This document shows positions 9,132 through 18,085 of a stretch of DNA of 64,000 nucleotides, piece after piece; position 1 is the stretch's first letter; each line of letters opens with the position of its first letter. Source of the stretch: Sneathiellales bacterium (lineage in GTDB: Bacteria > Pseudomonadota > Alphaproteobacteria > JANQFL01); assembly GCA_028277845.1 (NCBI GenBank), contig JANQFL010000038.1, positions 1-64,000 of the forward strand, in the 5' to 3' direction. A program made the position numbers and the translations under genes. Below the pieces are notes generated by a model. The model was not told the origin of the DNA, searched no databases, and was given only the letters and a program-made list of their open reading frames with translations.

Positions 9132-9683
9132 ATGTTTATTCAAACCGAAGCGACGCCGAACCCGGCCACGCTCAAGTTCCTTCCGGGGTGCGAAGTGATG
9201 CCGTCGGGGTCCGCGAACATGGCCAGCGCCGATGAGGCCGAAGCCTCGCCGCTCGCGAAGCGGCTGTTTCAGGTCGAGGGCGTGACCAACGTCTATCTCG
9301 GCGCCGACTTCATTTCCGTCAGCAAGGGCGACGCCGAGTGGCATCACATCAAGCCGGCGGTTCTCGGCGTGATCATGGAACATTTCCAGGCCGGCCTGCC
9401 GGTGATGAACCAGGACGCGCCCGATACCGGCGGCAGTTCGATCGAAGACGGCGACAGCGATGTGGTCGTCCAGATCAAGGACCTGCTCGACACCCGCGTG
9501 CGCCCAGCCGTGGCCCAGGACGGCGGCGACATCACCTTCCACGGTTACGAAGACGGCATCGTCTTCCTGCACATGCAGGGCGCCTGCGCCGGCTGTCCCA
9601 GTTCGACGATGACGTTGAAGCACGGCATTGAAAACCTCCTGCGCCACTACATCCCCGAAGTAATGGAAGTACGGGCGATCTAA
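9132..9683 (+). CDS. nfuA: NifU-like Fe-S cluster scaffold/carrier (Nfu)
   Basis: A 183-residue carrier that delivers assembled 4Fe-4S clusters to target proteins. Residues 1-90 form the Nfu N-terminal domain (FIQTEATPNPATLKFLPG and TNVYLGADFISVSK) and residues about 108-180 the NifU C-terminal domain with the cluster-binding CAGCPSS, followed by TLKHGIENLLRHYIPEV. Both halves are complete and the length is normal. The ATG is preceded by TTTCAGGAGAACC, a good ribosome site. Fe-S clients encoded in this window include MiaB and the 38.8-kb Fe-S protein. Confidence 0.93.
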   Translation: MFIQTEATPNPATLKFLPGCEVMPSGSANMASADEAEASPLAKRLFQVEGVTNVYLGADFISVSKGDAEWHHIKPAVLGVIMEHFQAGLPVMNQDAPDTGGSSIEDGDSDVVVQIKDLLDTRVRPAVAQDGGDITFHGYEDGIVFLHMQGACAGCPSSTMTLKHGIENLLRHYIPEVMEVRAI

Positions 9684-9738
9684 CCAACACAAGATTGCGG
9701 ACGCCGGGGAAAAACCGGCGCCGCCGGGGACTGCGACA

Positions 9739-10806
9739 GTGGCGGCTCAGCCGGACATCAGGACCAGCGGGTTTGACAGGGCGGTATTGGCCGCCCTTGC
9801 GGTCATGATTCTGTCGCTCCTCGGATTGGCCGGTTGGACCGGCCTGACCGGGCAATCCATCCCGTCGATCGTCGCGGCCTGGGTGCCCAAGCCCGTGCCT
9901 GCCATACCGACCCCCGCGATCAAGCCGGTCGGTTGGGTCGTTTTGAAGGTGCCGCCGCGCATTCGCAAGGGTCCGGTGAAATTGGTGCTGGGCCAACCAC
10001 TGCCCGGTTTCGATCAATCCGTCACCTTGATCCGCGATGTCGACGCCCTGATGGGCAAGTTCGCCGCCATTGGCTACGACCTGGGCGCGGTCCGCAACAA
10101 AGGCCGCACGGTTCCCCGGGTTTACCTTTCCAGCCTGCCGGACGGGTTGCCCGACGTTCCGTCAGCCAAGCAACGCAAGCGGGCCTTTTTGCAGTCGATC
10201 CTGCCCCTGGTTCTGCAGGAAAACGATGTGGTGGCCAAGCAGCGCGACCAGTTGAAACGGGCCTTGGTAGCGGGACCGGCCATGACCGCGGCGCAGAAAG
10301 TCTGGCTCGGCAAACTGGCCAAGGCATACGGCGTTGACGACGGTGTCGGTGACGGCGCCGAGCTGTTGCGCCGGGTCGACACGGTGCCGCCGTCCCTCGC
10401 CCTGGCGCAGGCGGCCGAGGAATCCGGGTGGGGCCGTTCGCGCTTCGCCATGCAAGGGAATGCCGTGTTTGGGCAATGGACCTATAAGAAGGGCACGGGC
10501 CTGGTACCCACCCAGCGCGATACCGGAAAGCGTCATGAGGTCCGGGCGTTCGCCGATCTGCGCAGCTCGGTCGGTTCGTATCTGCGCAATCTGAACACCC
10601 ATTGGGCCTACAAGGATTTCCGCCAACGCCGGGCGGAACTCCGCGTAAACGGTGAACCCCTCACCGGCCTCAATCTTATTCCCACACTGACCCGGTATTC
10701 GGAGCGCGGCGAGAAGTATGTCGAGACCCTGCGCGGCATCATTTCCTACAACCGTCTGCATGAACTGGACAAGGCGCGCCTCAGCGACACGGCGACGCGG
10801 CTCTGA
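9739..10806 (+). CDS. Membrane-anchored Bax-type glucosaminidase (first of a tandem pair)
   Basis: A 355-residue protein with one N-terminal transmembrane helix (about residues 18-37, LAALAVMILSLLGLAGWTG) and a C-terminal peptidoglycan hydrolase domain of the Bax/FlgJ glucosaminidase type in the periplasm. The domain holds DTVPPSLALAQAAEESGWGRS, then FAMQGNAVFGQWTY and LNTHWAYKDFR; the Glu in AAEESGWG is the likely catalytic acid. It probably cleaves the GlcNAc side of the glycan chain. The ATG-less start at 9739 is GTG. The next gene is a clear paralogue with the same layout, so the pair arose by tandem duplication. Confidence 0.8.
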   Translation: MAAQPDIRTSGFDRAVLAALAVMILSLLGLAGWTGLTGQSIPSIVAAWVPKPVPAIPTPAIKPVGWVVLKVPPRIRKGPVKLVLGQPLPGFDQSVTLIRDVDALMGKFAAIGYDLGAVRNKGRTVPRVYLSSLPDGLPDVPSAKQRKRAFLQSILPLVLQENDVVAKQRDQLKRALVAGPAMTAAQKVWLGKLAKAYGVDDGVGDGAELLRRVDTVPPSLALAQAAEESGWGRSRFAMQGNAVFGQWTYKKGTGLVPTQRDTGKRHEVRAFADLRSSVGSYLRNLNTHWAYKDFRQRRAELRVNGEPLTGLNLIPTLTRYSERGEKYVETLRGIISYNRLHELDKARLSDTATRL

Positions 10807-10907
10807 CGGTTGTCATTTGGTACAAATTTTACACACCTCTTAAGACCCTCTTGGCACGACAGTGGTAGATACGGCCGTCGGTGGTTGCGGTTGGAGTGGA
10901 GGCGTAC

Positions 10908-11798
10908 GTGCCCAGGATCGACTGGCGGGCGTGGGTAAGTCCGAAGGATTTCGAAAGCACCGTTTTGGTATCGCTTGGTGCGATGGCGGTCGTTCTGATG
11001 GTGGCCGCCTCCCTGTCCGCCCGGAAGGACGAGCACTTGCCAACCATGAGCGCGCGGATGGCGGTGCACACAACCGTCGACGAACTTTCGCCGGACGAGA
11101 TCGGGCAGGTCAGGCGCACCGGTCGGGTGTCCGCCGTGACCGTGCGGCGTCTGCCGCCCGGGTGGGATGGCTCGCTGTCGCCGCCGCAGCGCAAGGCAGT
11201 GTTTGCGGCGGCGGTATTGCCACTGATCCTGGCGGAGAATACCCGTATTCGTGAGACGCGCCGGCGCATGATTGCCCTGCTTGGCTCGACCAACCGCCGT
11301 CCGGGCGACCAACGCTGGCTCACCTCATTGGCGAAGCGGTATGGCGTGGACGAGGGCGCTCTGTCCGAATTGACCCGCCGGGTCGATACCGTCCCGCCTT
11401 CGGTCGCGCTGACTCAGGCGGCCGTCGAATCGGCCTGGGGCACGTCCCGTTTCGCCATCGAAGGCAATGCGTTGTTCGGCCAATGGACGACCGCTTCGGG
11501 AACAGGGCTTGTCCCCAGCCTGCGGGACGCCGGGGCCAGTCACAAGGTTCGCAAATATCCCTCCCTGGCCCATTCAGTGGCGTCCTATATGCACAATCTG
11601 AACACCCATCGTGCCTACACGGGTTTCCGGGCCAGGCGCTGGTATGCCCGGCAGGCGCGCCGGTGGGTCGATGCGCACGACTATGCCGCCGATCTTGCCG
11701 CTTACTCGCAACGGCGCCAGCACTACGTCGATACCCTCCGGCGGGTCCTCAGGGACAACCGCATGACCGATTTCGATACGGTGCGGCTAAAGCCCTAG
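10908..11798 (+). CDS. Membrane-anchored Bax-type glucosaminidase (second of a tandem pair)
   Basis: A paralogue of the preceding gene, with 296 residues from the GTG at 10908, chosen because GGAGG lies at 10898-10902, 5 nt upstream; an in-frame GTG at 10881 would add nine residues without a ribosome site. A transmembrane helix (VLVSLGAMAVVLMVAASL) precedes a periplasmic domain with DTVPPSVALTQAAVESAWGTS, FAIEGNALFGQWT and LNTHRAYTGFRARR. The probable catalytic Glu is in AAVESAWG. The region before the domain (PPQRKAVFAAAVLPLILAEN) also matches its neighbour. It converges with and overlaps the deacetylase gene by 4 nt. Confidence 0.8.
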   Translation: MPRIDWRAWVSPKDFESTVLVSLGAMAVVLMVAASLSARKDEHLPTMSARMAVHTTVDELSPDEIGQVRRTGRVSAVTVRRLPPGWDGSLSPPQRKAVFAAAVLPLILAENTRIRETRRRMIALLGSTNRRPGDQRWLTSLAKRYGVDEGALSELTRRVDTVPPSVALTQAAVESAWGTSRFAIEGNALFGQWTTASGTGLVPSLRDAGASHKVRKYPSLAHSVASYMHNLNTHRAYTGFRARRWYARQARRWVDAHDYAADLAAYSQRRQHYVDTLRRVLRDNRMTDFDTVRLKP

Positions 11799-12847
11799 TT
11801 ATCCGGGACATAAAATTGCACGCCCAGCCAGCGCCAGCGCTGATCCGGTCCGGGCACGGTGCAGTTGATCCGGGCCCTTCCGCGCGGAAACGGGCTGTCC
11901 AGACGGATCTCGAAGCGCCGGTCACCCAAGCGTTCAATGCGCACGGGACCGCCATGGTGCGAGGAATAACAGGCCAACTGGCCGACGTTGGGCAGATCCT
12001 CGGCCAGCGTGAATCCAAAGGCCGGCGGATTGCGCTGCAGTGTCCGGTCGGGTGGCGTCACATCCGTGACACGGAACGGCGTGGCATTCACCGCCATGCG
12101 GAACCGGCGCAGGTCGCCATAGCGTTCGTTCATGGCCCAGCGCGGAAACCCGAACCGGTCCTCGCCCGGATACATCGCCCCGGAGTGCTGGCCGAACGCG
12201 GCGACAAAGCCAGCCTGGCTCACCGCCCGTTGCACGGCCGTACCGTATTCTCCGTAAGGATAGGCGAACAGCGTCGGCCGCTGGCTCAGTTCGCTGAGGA
12301 ACCGCTGGTTCGAGTGAATCAGTTCGCGGGCGTTGGCGGTATCGTCCAGCCGGGGCATGTGTGGATGGCTGCGGGTCTGGCTGCCGATGGTGACGCCGGC
12401 GGCGGCCAGTTCACGGATCTGATCCCATGACATATAACCGGCCAGACCTTTGTCGATGGCGTCGGTGGCGACGAACAGGGTGAAGGGCAAGTTGGCCGCG
12501 CGCAGCCTGGGCCAGGCTTCCCGGTATACGGACATGAAAGCGTCATCGATGGTGATCGCGACAGTACGGTCCGGCAGTGCCGTACCTTCCCGCATGCGCC
12601 GGACGATCTCGGGCAGCGGCAAAACGGAATATTTGCCCGATGTCAGTTCGGCGATGTGCGCCTCGAACTGTTCGATGCGGATGTTGGTCGACGGCGAATC
12701 GGACTCGCCGAACTTGTGATACATCACGACCGATGCCCAGTCGGCAGCCGGCGCGGGCATGGCTGCCGACACGACCGATGCCAATACGCTGACGGCAGCT
12801 ATCCCGCGAATCCAAACGAGCGGCGCCCAGCCTTTCCGATGTCGCAA
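11795..12847 (-). CDS. Exported polysaccharide deacetylase (NodB fold) with altered metal site
   Basis: A 350-residue protein with a signal peptide (cleavage probably after PAPA near residue 35) and a NodB-type deacetylase domain at about residues 38-235. Motif 1 is TIDDAF (D101, D102), the later motif is FAYPYGEY (about 194-201). Where the family normally has HxxxH metal ligands the sequence reads QTRSHPH, so the first His is Gln157; H161 and H163 remain. A further 110 residues after the domain (rich in FxFTLAEDLPNVGQLACYSS-type strands) are unassigned. Likely substrates are peptidoglycan or an exopolysaccharide. Opposite strand to two cell-wall hydrolases. Confidence 0.8.
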   Translation of the reverse strand: MRHRKGWAPLVWIRGIAAVSVLASVVSAAMPAPAADWASVVMYHKFGESDSPSTNIRIEQFEAHIAELTSGKYSVLPLPEIVRRMREGTALPDRTVAITIDDAFMSVYREAWPRLRAANLPFTLFVATDAIDKGLAGYMSWDQIRELAAAGVTIGSQTRSHPHMPRLDDTANARELIHSNQRFLSELSQRPTLFAYPYGEYGTAVQRAVSQAGFVAAFGQHSGAMYPGEDRFGFPRWAMNERYGDLRRFRMAVNATPFRVTDVTPPDRTLQRNPPAFGFTLAEDLPNVGQLACYSSHHGGPVRIERLGDRRFEIRLDSPFPRGRARINCTVPGPDQRWRWLGVQFYVPDN

Positions 12848-13087
12848 CTGCCTTGATCCCCTTCAAGCTTTACGCAGCGGTATTTGTAAGCCGATTCAAC
12901 GTCCGGTTAAAGCGTGTTTCCACCAGGGGTCGAGGCAGGATGCCAAGTGCCGAGCCCCTGCGCCGTGAGAACCCGCTTCTCCGAACGCCATCGTCGATGG
13001 GCCAGGGATGATACGGAAGTGACGATTCCGTGGCAAAACAGACCAAAGACGGCTAAAACGCGTGTACCGCGCCCATATGAGTACGCC

Positions 13088-13774
13088 ATGAAAATCCTGG
13101 CATTCGACACCGCCATGCAAGTGTGTTCGGCCGCCCTGGCCGACGGGCACATCATGCTTGCACAGCGTCACGAAACGCGTCAGCGCGGCCACGCCGAAGC
13201 CCTGATGCCGATGCTGGAGGATGTGCGCGCGGAAGCGGGCATGACATGGCCGGAATTGGATGCCATTTGCGTCACCATCGGGCCCGGGACTTTCACCGGC
13301 GTCCGGATCGGGCTGGCGGCGGCGCGCGGATTGGCTTTGGTGACGGGCGTACCGGTCATCGGGGTCACGACACTGGAAGCGATCGCCGCCGAAGCCGTCG
13401 TCTCCGGGGACACGGGACCCGCGTTCGTCGTGTGCATCGATGCGCGGCGCGGCCAGGTATACACTCAGACATATTCGCTGACGGGTTCAGACCGTTTCCA
13501 AGCGGATGATCGCCCGGCGGTATCCGACCCGGCGGACGTCGCGGCCGGCCTGACGGACGGCTTGACCGTGATCGGCAGCGGCGCGCATCTGGTGGAAGCG
13601 CACGCGGTCGATTTGCCTGCTGGCGCCGGGTTCCTTTCGCACCCGTCTCAACCGGATGCGCGTTCCATGATTCGTCTTGCCTGCGACCGGGGGGCAGGTT
13701 CGATGGCCGACGCACCTCCGGCCCCGCTCTATTTGCGGCCGCCCGATGCCAAACCGCCCGCCGCACCCAAATGA
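13088..13774 (+). CDS. tsaB: tRNA threonylcarbamoyladenosine biosynthesis protein TsaB
   Basis: Partner of TsaD in the complex that installs t6A37 on ANN-decoding tRNAs. The 228-residue protein has the ASKHA-fold N-terminus MKILAFDTAMQVCSAAL, the conserved RHAEAL-like block QRGHAEALMPML and VTIGPGTFTGVRIGLAAARG near residues 62-80. The open frame extends upstream to 12914, but the ATG at 13088 matches the family N-terminus. It overlaps rimI by 4 nt (ATGA), a common tsaB-rimI arrangement. Confidence 0.94.
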   Translation: MKILAFDTAMQVCSAALADGHIMLAQRHETRQRGHAEALMPMLEDVRAEAGMTWPELDAICVTIGPGTFTGVRIGLAAARGLALVTGVPVIGVTTLEAIAAEAVVSGDTGPAFVVCIDARRGQVYTQTYSLTGSDRFQADDRPAVSDPADVAAGLTDGLTVIGSGAHLVEAHAVDLPAGAGFLSHPSQPDARSMIRLACDRGAGSMADAPPAPLYLRPPDAKPPAAPK

Positions 13775-14244
13775 TCGGGGAAGAAAGCCAGATCTGGCAT
13801 ATTTCGTCCGTCGGCGCGGCCTATGCGCCGGTCATGGCAGCGCTGCACGCGGACAGTTTTGCCGATCCCTGGGACCGCGAGCATTTTTCCCAACTGTTGT
13901 CGACGCCGGGTGTGTTCGGGGGCATTGCCTCGTCCGCGCAGGACGCCGACCCGGTCGGGTTTTCCCTGTTTCGAATGGCGGCCGACGAATGCGAACTGAT
14001 CACTATCGGGGTCGTGCCGGCGTGCCGCCGGCAAGGCGTGGCGCGCGCCCTCCTGTCGGCTGGATTGCAGGCCGCGCAAACCGCGGGCGCAAAAGCCGTA
14101 TTCCTCGAGGTCGCCGAATCCAACACGGCGGCCCGCGCCGCTTATGACGATGCAGGCTTTACCGCCGTTGGCCGGCGCGAGCGCTATTACCAAACGGGCG
14201 GCGGCCGGCGCGAAGCCGCGATCGTCTTGCGACGGGATTTGTAG
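13771..14244 (+). CDS. rimI: Ribosomal-protein-alanine N-acetyltransferase RimI
   Basis: A 157-residue GNAT acetyltransferase; the family acetylates the N-terminal Ala of ribosomal protein S18. The acetyl-CoA-binding motif is GVVPACRRQGVARALLSAGL (residues about 87-106), followed by the AGAKAVFLEVAESNTAARAAYDDAGF segment that is typical of RimI, and RRERYYQTGG near the end. Start overlaps the tsaB stop, so the two are co-translated. Typical length 150-160. Confidence 0.9.
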   Translation: MIGEESQIWHISSVGAAYAPVMAALHADSFADPWDREHFSQLLSTPGVFGGIASSAQDADPVGFSLFRMAADECELITIGVVPACRRQGVARALLSAGLQAAQTAGAKAVFLEVAESNTAARAAYDDAGFTAVGRRERYYQTGGGRREAAIVLRRDL

Positions 14245-14489
14245 GCAGCCTGTGCAAATGCCGGCCTCTTCCGGTTTGGGCCAAATACCGGGTAATCCTG
14301 GCAATGATTGGGGAAATCTGGTCAAAATCCGATGCTCTTCAAATCAAAATCTAGACTACAAAGCAGAAAGACTGGAAAATACCTCTTAATCTACTATGCA
14401 AATCTTGAATTAGAGCAGTTTTTTATTGATGACTAGCCTTTGACCCAATATATATCGGGCAATGAATTTGTTTCGGAAGGCGGAATTAA

Positions 14490-14909
14490 ATGTCTGATAA
14501 AGTCAATCCTAGTGAGCTGCTTACTCTCACGGCACAGATCGTTGCGTCTCACGTCGGCAACAATTCCGTCGAAGTCAACGAATTGCCTCAGCTAATTCAG
14601 CAGGTCTATTCAACGATTGCTTCGGTCGGCAACTCCTCGGCGGCGACTTCGTCAGACAAGCCGCAGCCGGCCGTCCCGATCAAGAAGTCGGTGACACCGG
14701 AGTACATTGTGTGTCTCGAAGACGGCAAGAAGCTGAAAATGCTCAAACGCCACCTGAAAACCGCCTATAATATGACGCCGGAGGAGTATCGGGACCGTTG
14801 GGGATTGGCCCCCGACTACCCCATGGTGGCTCCCAACTACGCGGCGCAGCGGCGGGACTTGGCCAAGAAAATTGGTTTGGGGACTACCCGCCGTAAGCGC
14901 AAGCGGTAG
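14490..14909 (+). CDS. mucR: Ros/MucR family transcriptional regulator lacking one zinc ligand
   Basis: A 139-residue DNA-binding protein of the alphaproteobacterial Ros/MucR family, which acts as a global repressor and nucleoid-associated protein at AT-rich promoters. The N-terminal oligomerisation region (LTAQIVASHVGNNSVEVNELP) and the DNA-binding segment (VCLEDGKKLKMLKRHLKTAY, MTPEEYRDRWGL, YPMVAPNYA) are intact. The usual zinc ligands are C75, D78 and H88, but the expected fourth His is Ala92. A basic tail (TTRRKRKR) ends the protein. The 245-nt AT-rich upstream gap with many T-A steps is a plausible autoregulatory site. Confidence 0.92.
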   Translation: MSDKVNPSELLTLTAQIVASHVGNNSVEVNELPQLIQQVYSTIASVGNSSAATSSDKPQPAVPIKKSVTPEYIVCLEDGKKLKMLKRHLKTAYNMTPEEYRDRWGLAPDYPMVAPNYAAQRRDLAKKIGLGTTRRKRKR

Positions 14910-14925
14910 GTTCTTAATCAATTGA

Positions 14926-14944
14926 GGGCGCCAGACCTGCGCCC
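14926..14944 (+). promoter_or_regulatory. Small GC hairpin between mucR and fur
   Basis: GGGCGC at 14926-14931 pairs with GCGCCC at 14939-14944 across a 7-nt loop, 17 nt after the mucR stop. There is no T tract, so it is at most a weak terminator or mRNA-stability element. Confidence 0.3.
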
Positions 14945-14971
14945 GGTCGACAGTATCGAGGCGCTAGGGTA

Positions 14972-15388
14972 ATGACAGACAGCATCGAGAAACGGTGTAT
15001 CGAGCTCGGCATGCGCATGACCGAACAGCGGCGGGTTATCGCCGGTGTTTTGTCGGACGCCAATGATCATCCCGATGTGGAGGAGGTTTACCGGCGGTCA
15101 TCCGCCATTGACGCGAAAATCAGCATCGCGACGGTCTATCGCACCGTACGGATGTTCGAGGAAGCCGGTATTATCGACAGGCATGATTTTGGCGATGGCC
15201 GCGCCCGCTACGAGCCCGTTCCGGATGAACACCACGACCACTTGATCGACGTGCAGACCGGCAAGGTGATCGAATTCACCAATGATAAAGTCGAAAAACT
15301 TCAGCGTGAAATCGCGGCCGAGTTGGGCTACGAGCTGGTCGACCATCGTCTCGAATTGTACGGCGTGGCGTTGAAAAACAAGGGCTGA
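14972..15388 (+). CDS. fur: Fur family metalloregulator (Fur/Mur type)
   Basis: A 138-residue metal-sensing repressor. The winged-helix DNA-binding domain fills residues 1-80 (ISIATVYRTVRMFEEAGII is the recognition region) and the dimerisation domain the rest. The metal-binding cluster EHHDH is at 86-90. The structural CxxC zinc motifs of Escherichia coli Fur are absent, as is common in alphaproteobacterial Fur, which often responds mainly to manganese (Mur). Which metal it senses here cannot be told from the sequence. A second family member, Irr, lies at 37.5 kb. Start ATG at 14972 follows CTAGGGTA. Confidence 0.88.
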   Translation: MTDSIEKRCIELGMRMTEQRRVIAGVLSDANDHPDVEEVYRRSSAIDAKISIATVYRTVRMFEEAGIIDRHDFGDGRARYEPVPDEHHDHLIDVQTGKVIEFTNDKVEKLQREIAAELGYELVDHRLELYGVALKNKG

Positions 15389-15631
15389 TTCTGGGTGCCG
15401 ATGGTGAACCGGCATGGTTTTCGGGCCTAAATTACCGCGGTCGAATCCAAAAACACAAATATTTTCAAATAATTAACCCCGGCGACCCGATGCCCGCGCG
15501 TGGTCGCCTCGCGTGCTGGTTTTGTCGTTCTTGACTCCTTCCGCGCCGGTGCTAGTTTCGGTCACTCGTTCGCGCCCTCGTCGCCACGAAGGACCGGTCG
15601 GCATGGCTTGTGCCGACAGATAGAGAAGGCC

Positions 15632-16990
15632 TTGGCCAAGAAGCTATTCATCCAAACCTACGGCTGTCAGATGAACGTCTACGATTCCGCTCGCATGGCG
15701 GACGTTCTGACGCCTTTGGGATATGCCGCGTGCGACACGCCGTCCGCCGCGGACATGGTGATTCTCAACACCTGCCATATCCGGGAAAAAGCGGCGGAGA
15801 AGGTCTATTCCGAGCTGGGCCGGCTGCGTCTGTTGAAGGACGGGCGCCGTGAAGCGGGCGACGACATGGTGATCGCCGTTGCCGGCTGTGTCGCGCAGGC
15901 CGAGGGCGCCGAGATCATGCGCCGGGCGCCCTATGTCGATATCGTGTTCGGCCCGCAGTCCTATCACCGCCTGCCGGAGATGGTGGCCCGGGCCACGCGC
16001 GCGTCGGCGTCCAGCAAACGGGGCGTCCTGGACACCGACTTTCCGGTCGAATCGAAATTCGATCATTTGCCCGATGACAGCGCCGCGCGCGGCCCGTCCG
16101 CGTTTCTGACCGTGCAGGAAGGCTGCGACAAGTTTTGTACGTTCTGTGTCGTCCCCTACACCCGTGGCGCCGAGTTTTCCAGGCCGGTTGCCGACATTGA
16201 GGCCGAGGCCCGCCGTTTGGTCGAAGGCGGCGCACGGGAAATCACGTTATTGGGCCAAAACGTCAACGCCTACCACGGACCCGATGAAGCGGGTGACACC
16301 ACGTCCCTCGCCGCCTTGTTGCGCCGCCTGGCCCGGGTGGACGGCCTGGAGCGGCTGCGTTACACGACATCCCATCCGCTGGAAATGCAGGACGACCTGA
16401 TCGACGTTCATGGTTCCGAGGATAAGGTCATGCCCTACCTGCATTTGCCCGTGCAGTCTGGTTCCGACCGCATTTTGGAGGCCATGAACCGGCGCCACCG
16501 GGCTTCGGATTATTTGGCGATCATCGAAAAGCTGCGCCGCGCCCGCCCGGACATCGCCCTGTCCGGAGACTTCATCGTCGGATTTCCCGGCGAGACCGAT
16601 GCCGATTTCAACGACACCCTGTCGTTGGTTCGTGCGGTCAACTACACGCAGGCCTATTCGTTCAAGTACAGCGCCCGTCCCGGCACCCCGGCGGCGGAAC
16701 TGGCCGACACGGTTCCCGGGGACGTCAAGGCGGACCGGCTGGCGGCACTGCAGACCGTTCTCGATGGGCAGCAACAAGCGTTCAACCGTGCGTGCACCGG
16801 CCGCGACATGCCGGTGCTGCTGGACCGCGCCGGCCGTCGGCCGGGCCAGCTCGTCGGCCGCAGCCCGTACATGCAGGCCGTGTTCGTGGAGGCGCCGGAA
16901 TCGCGCCTCGGCACTGTCGCCTCCGTACGGATCGTGGACGGGCACGCCAACAGTCTCGCCGGCGTTCTCGACACCGCGGCGGCGGCCTGA
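15632..16990 (+). CDS. miaB: tRNA-2-methylthio-N6-dimethylallyladenosine synthase MiaB
   Basis: Radical-SAM methylthiotransferase that converts i6A37 to ms2i6A37 in tRNAs. The protein begins [24 protein letters not shown], with three N-terminal cluster cysteines (in [15 protein letters not shown] and AGCVAQAEG), the radical-SAM CxxxCxxC in [16 protein letters not shown], and a C-terminal TRAM domain. The frame is open to a GTG at 15500, but family N-termini start just before KKLFI; the TTG at 15632 behind GAGAAGG (rather close) fits best, and the TTG at 15608 is an alternative. It heads the run miaB-phoH-HD protein-ybeY-corC-lnt. Confidence 0.95.
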   Translation: MAKKLFIQTYGCQMNVYDSARMADVLTPLGYAACDTPSAADMVILNTCHIREKAAEKVYSELGRLRLLKDGRREAGDDMVIAVAGCVAQAEGAEIMRRAPYVDIVFGPQSYHRLPEMVARATRASASSKRGVLDTDFPVESKFDHLPDDSAARGPSAFLTVQEGCDKFCTFCVVPYTRGAEFSRPVADIEAEARRLVEGGAREITLLGQNVNAYHGPDEAGDTTSLAALLRRLARVDGLERLRYTTSHPLEMQDDLIDVHGSEDKVMPYLHLPVQSGSDRILEAMNRRHRASDYLAIIEKLRRARPDIALSGDFIVGFPGETDADFNDTLSLVRAVNYTQAYSFKYSARPGTPAAELADTVPGDVKADRLAALQTVLDGQQQAFNRACTGRDMPVLLDRAGRRPGQLVGRSPYMQAVFVEAPESRLGTVASVRIVDGHANSLAGVLDTAAAA

Positions 16991-17017
16991 CGTCCAAATC
17001 AGCGAACGATCCATCCC

Positions 17018-18085
17018 GTGACACCCCCGACCACAGTCGATCAACAGACGCCTGCTTCCTCCCGTCCCGGAGGGGATGAAGACGCGCCTGCGAACGAGCC
17101 GGGCCTGGTCATCGAATTCAGCGACAACAATGTGGCGTCCGCCCTGTTCGGCGAGTTCGACAGCAATCTCGCCCGGATCGAGCAAAAGACGGGCGTGGTA
17201 CTGACGCCCAGGGGCAACAGGGTCGCCATTTCCGGCGAGGCCTCGGCCCGGGAACTGGCCCGCAGCGTACTGGAACAGTTGCAACAGCGTCTGACGCGCG
17301 GCCTCGACATCGGTCCGGGCGACGTGGACGGCGCGATCCGCATCGCCGAACACGCGCAAAGCAGCGATTCGCCGGACGCGGCGCGCTCGATCGACGACGT
17401 CACCATCCGCACCCGCAAACGGGTGATCACGCCGCGAACGGGGGTGCAAACCCAATACGTGCGGGACCTGATGGAGCGGGAACTGGTGTTCGCGCTGGGA
17501 CCGGCCGGAACGGGCAAGACGTACCTCGCCGCGGCCATGGCGGTCTCCATGTTCCTGTCCGGTCAGGTGGACCGGATCATCCTGTCGCGCCCGGCCGTGG
17601 AAGCCGGCGAGCGGTTGGGGTTCCTGCCCGGCGACATGCGGGACAAAGTCGATCCCTATCTGCGGCCGCTTTATGACGCGCTCTACGACATGCTGCCGGC
17701 GGACCGGGTGGCCAAACACCTGGAAAACGGCGAAATCGAGATCGCGCCTTTGGCCTTTATGCGCGGCCGGACACTGGCCAATGCCTTCGTCATCGTCGAC
17801 GAAGCGCAGAACACCACGCCCGTGCAGATGAAAATGTTGTTAACCAGGTTGGGTGAAAATTCCCGTATGGTTGTGACCGGGGACCTCAGTCAGGTCGATT
17901 TGCCGAAAGGCGTACCCTCCGGTCTGCGCGACGCGGTCGATACACTGCGGCCGATCGACGAGGTGTCGGTCGTCCGCTTTTCGGACGCCGATGTCGTGCG
18001 TCATGCGTTGGTGACGCGTATTGTGCGGGCCTATGATGCCCGCGAGCGTAAGGTGAAACAGGATCATTCGGTCGAGGACCGCTGA
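17018..18085 (+). CDS. ybeZ: PhoH-like ATPase (YbeZ)
   Basis: A 355-residue cytoplasmic P-loop ATPase linked to rRNA maturation through its partner YbeY. Residues about 25-115 form a KH-like N-terminal region; the PhoH domain follows, with Walker A GPAGTGKT near residue 163 and Walker B FVIVDEAQNTTP near 258. Start is GTG at 17018. The stop overlaps the ATG of the HD gene by 1 nt (TGATG), so translation is probably coupled, and ybeY lies two genes downstream as in many bacteria. Confidence 0.93.
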   Translation: MTPPTTVDQQTPASSRPGGDEDAPANEPGLVIEFSDNNVASALFGEFDSNLARIEQKTGVVLTPRGNRVAISGEASARELARSVLEQLQQRLTRGLDIGPGDVDGAIRIAEHAQSSDSPDAARSIDDVTIRTRKRVITPRTGVQTQYVRDLMERELVFALGPAGTGKTYLAAAMAVSMFLSGQVDRIILSRPAVEAGERLGFLPGDMRDKVDPYLRPLYDALYDMLPADRVAKHLENGEIEIAPLAFMRGRTLANAFVIVDEAQNTTPVQMKMLLTRLGENSRMVVTGDLSQVDLPKGVPSGLRDAVDTLRPIDEVSVVRFSDADVVRHALVTRIVRAYDARERKVKQDHSVEDR

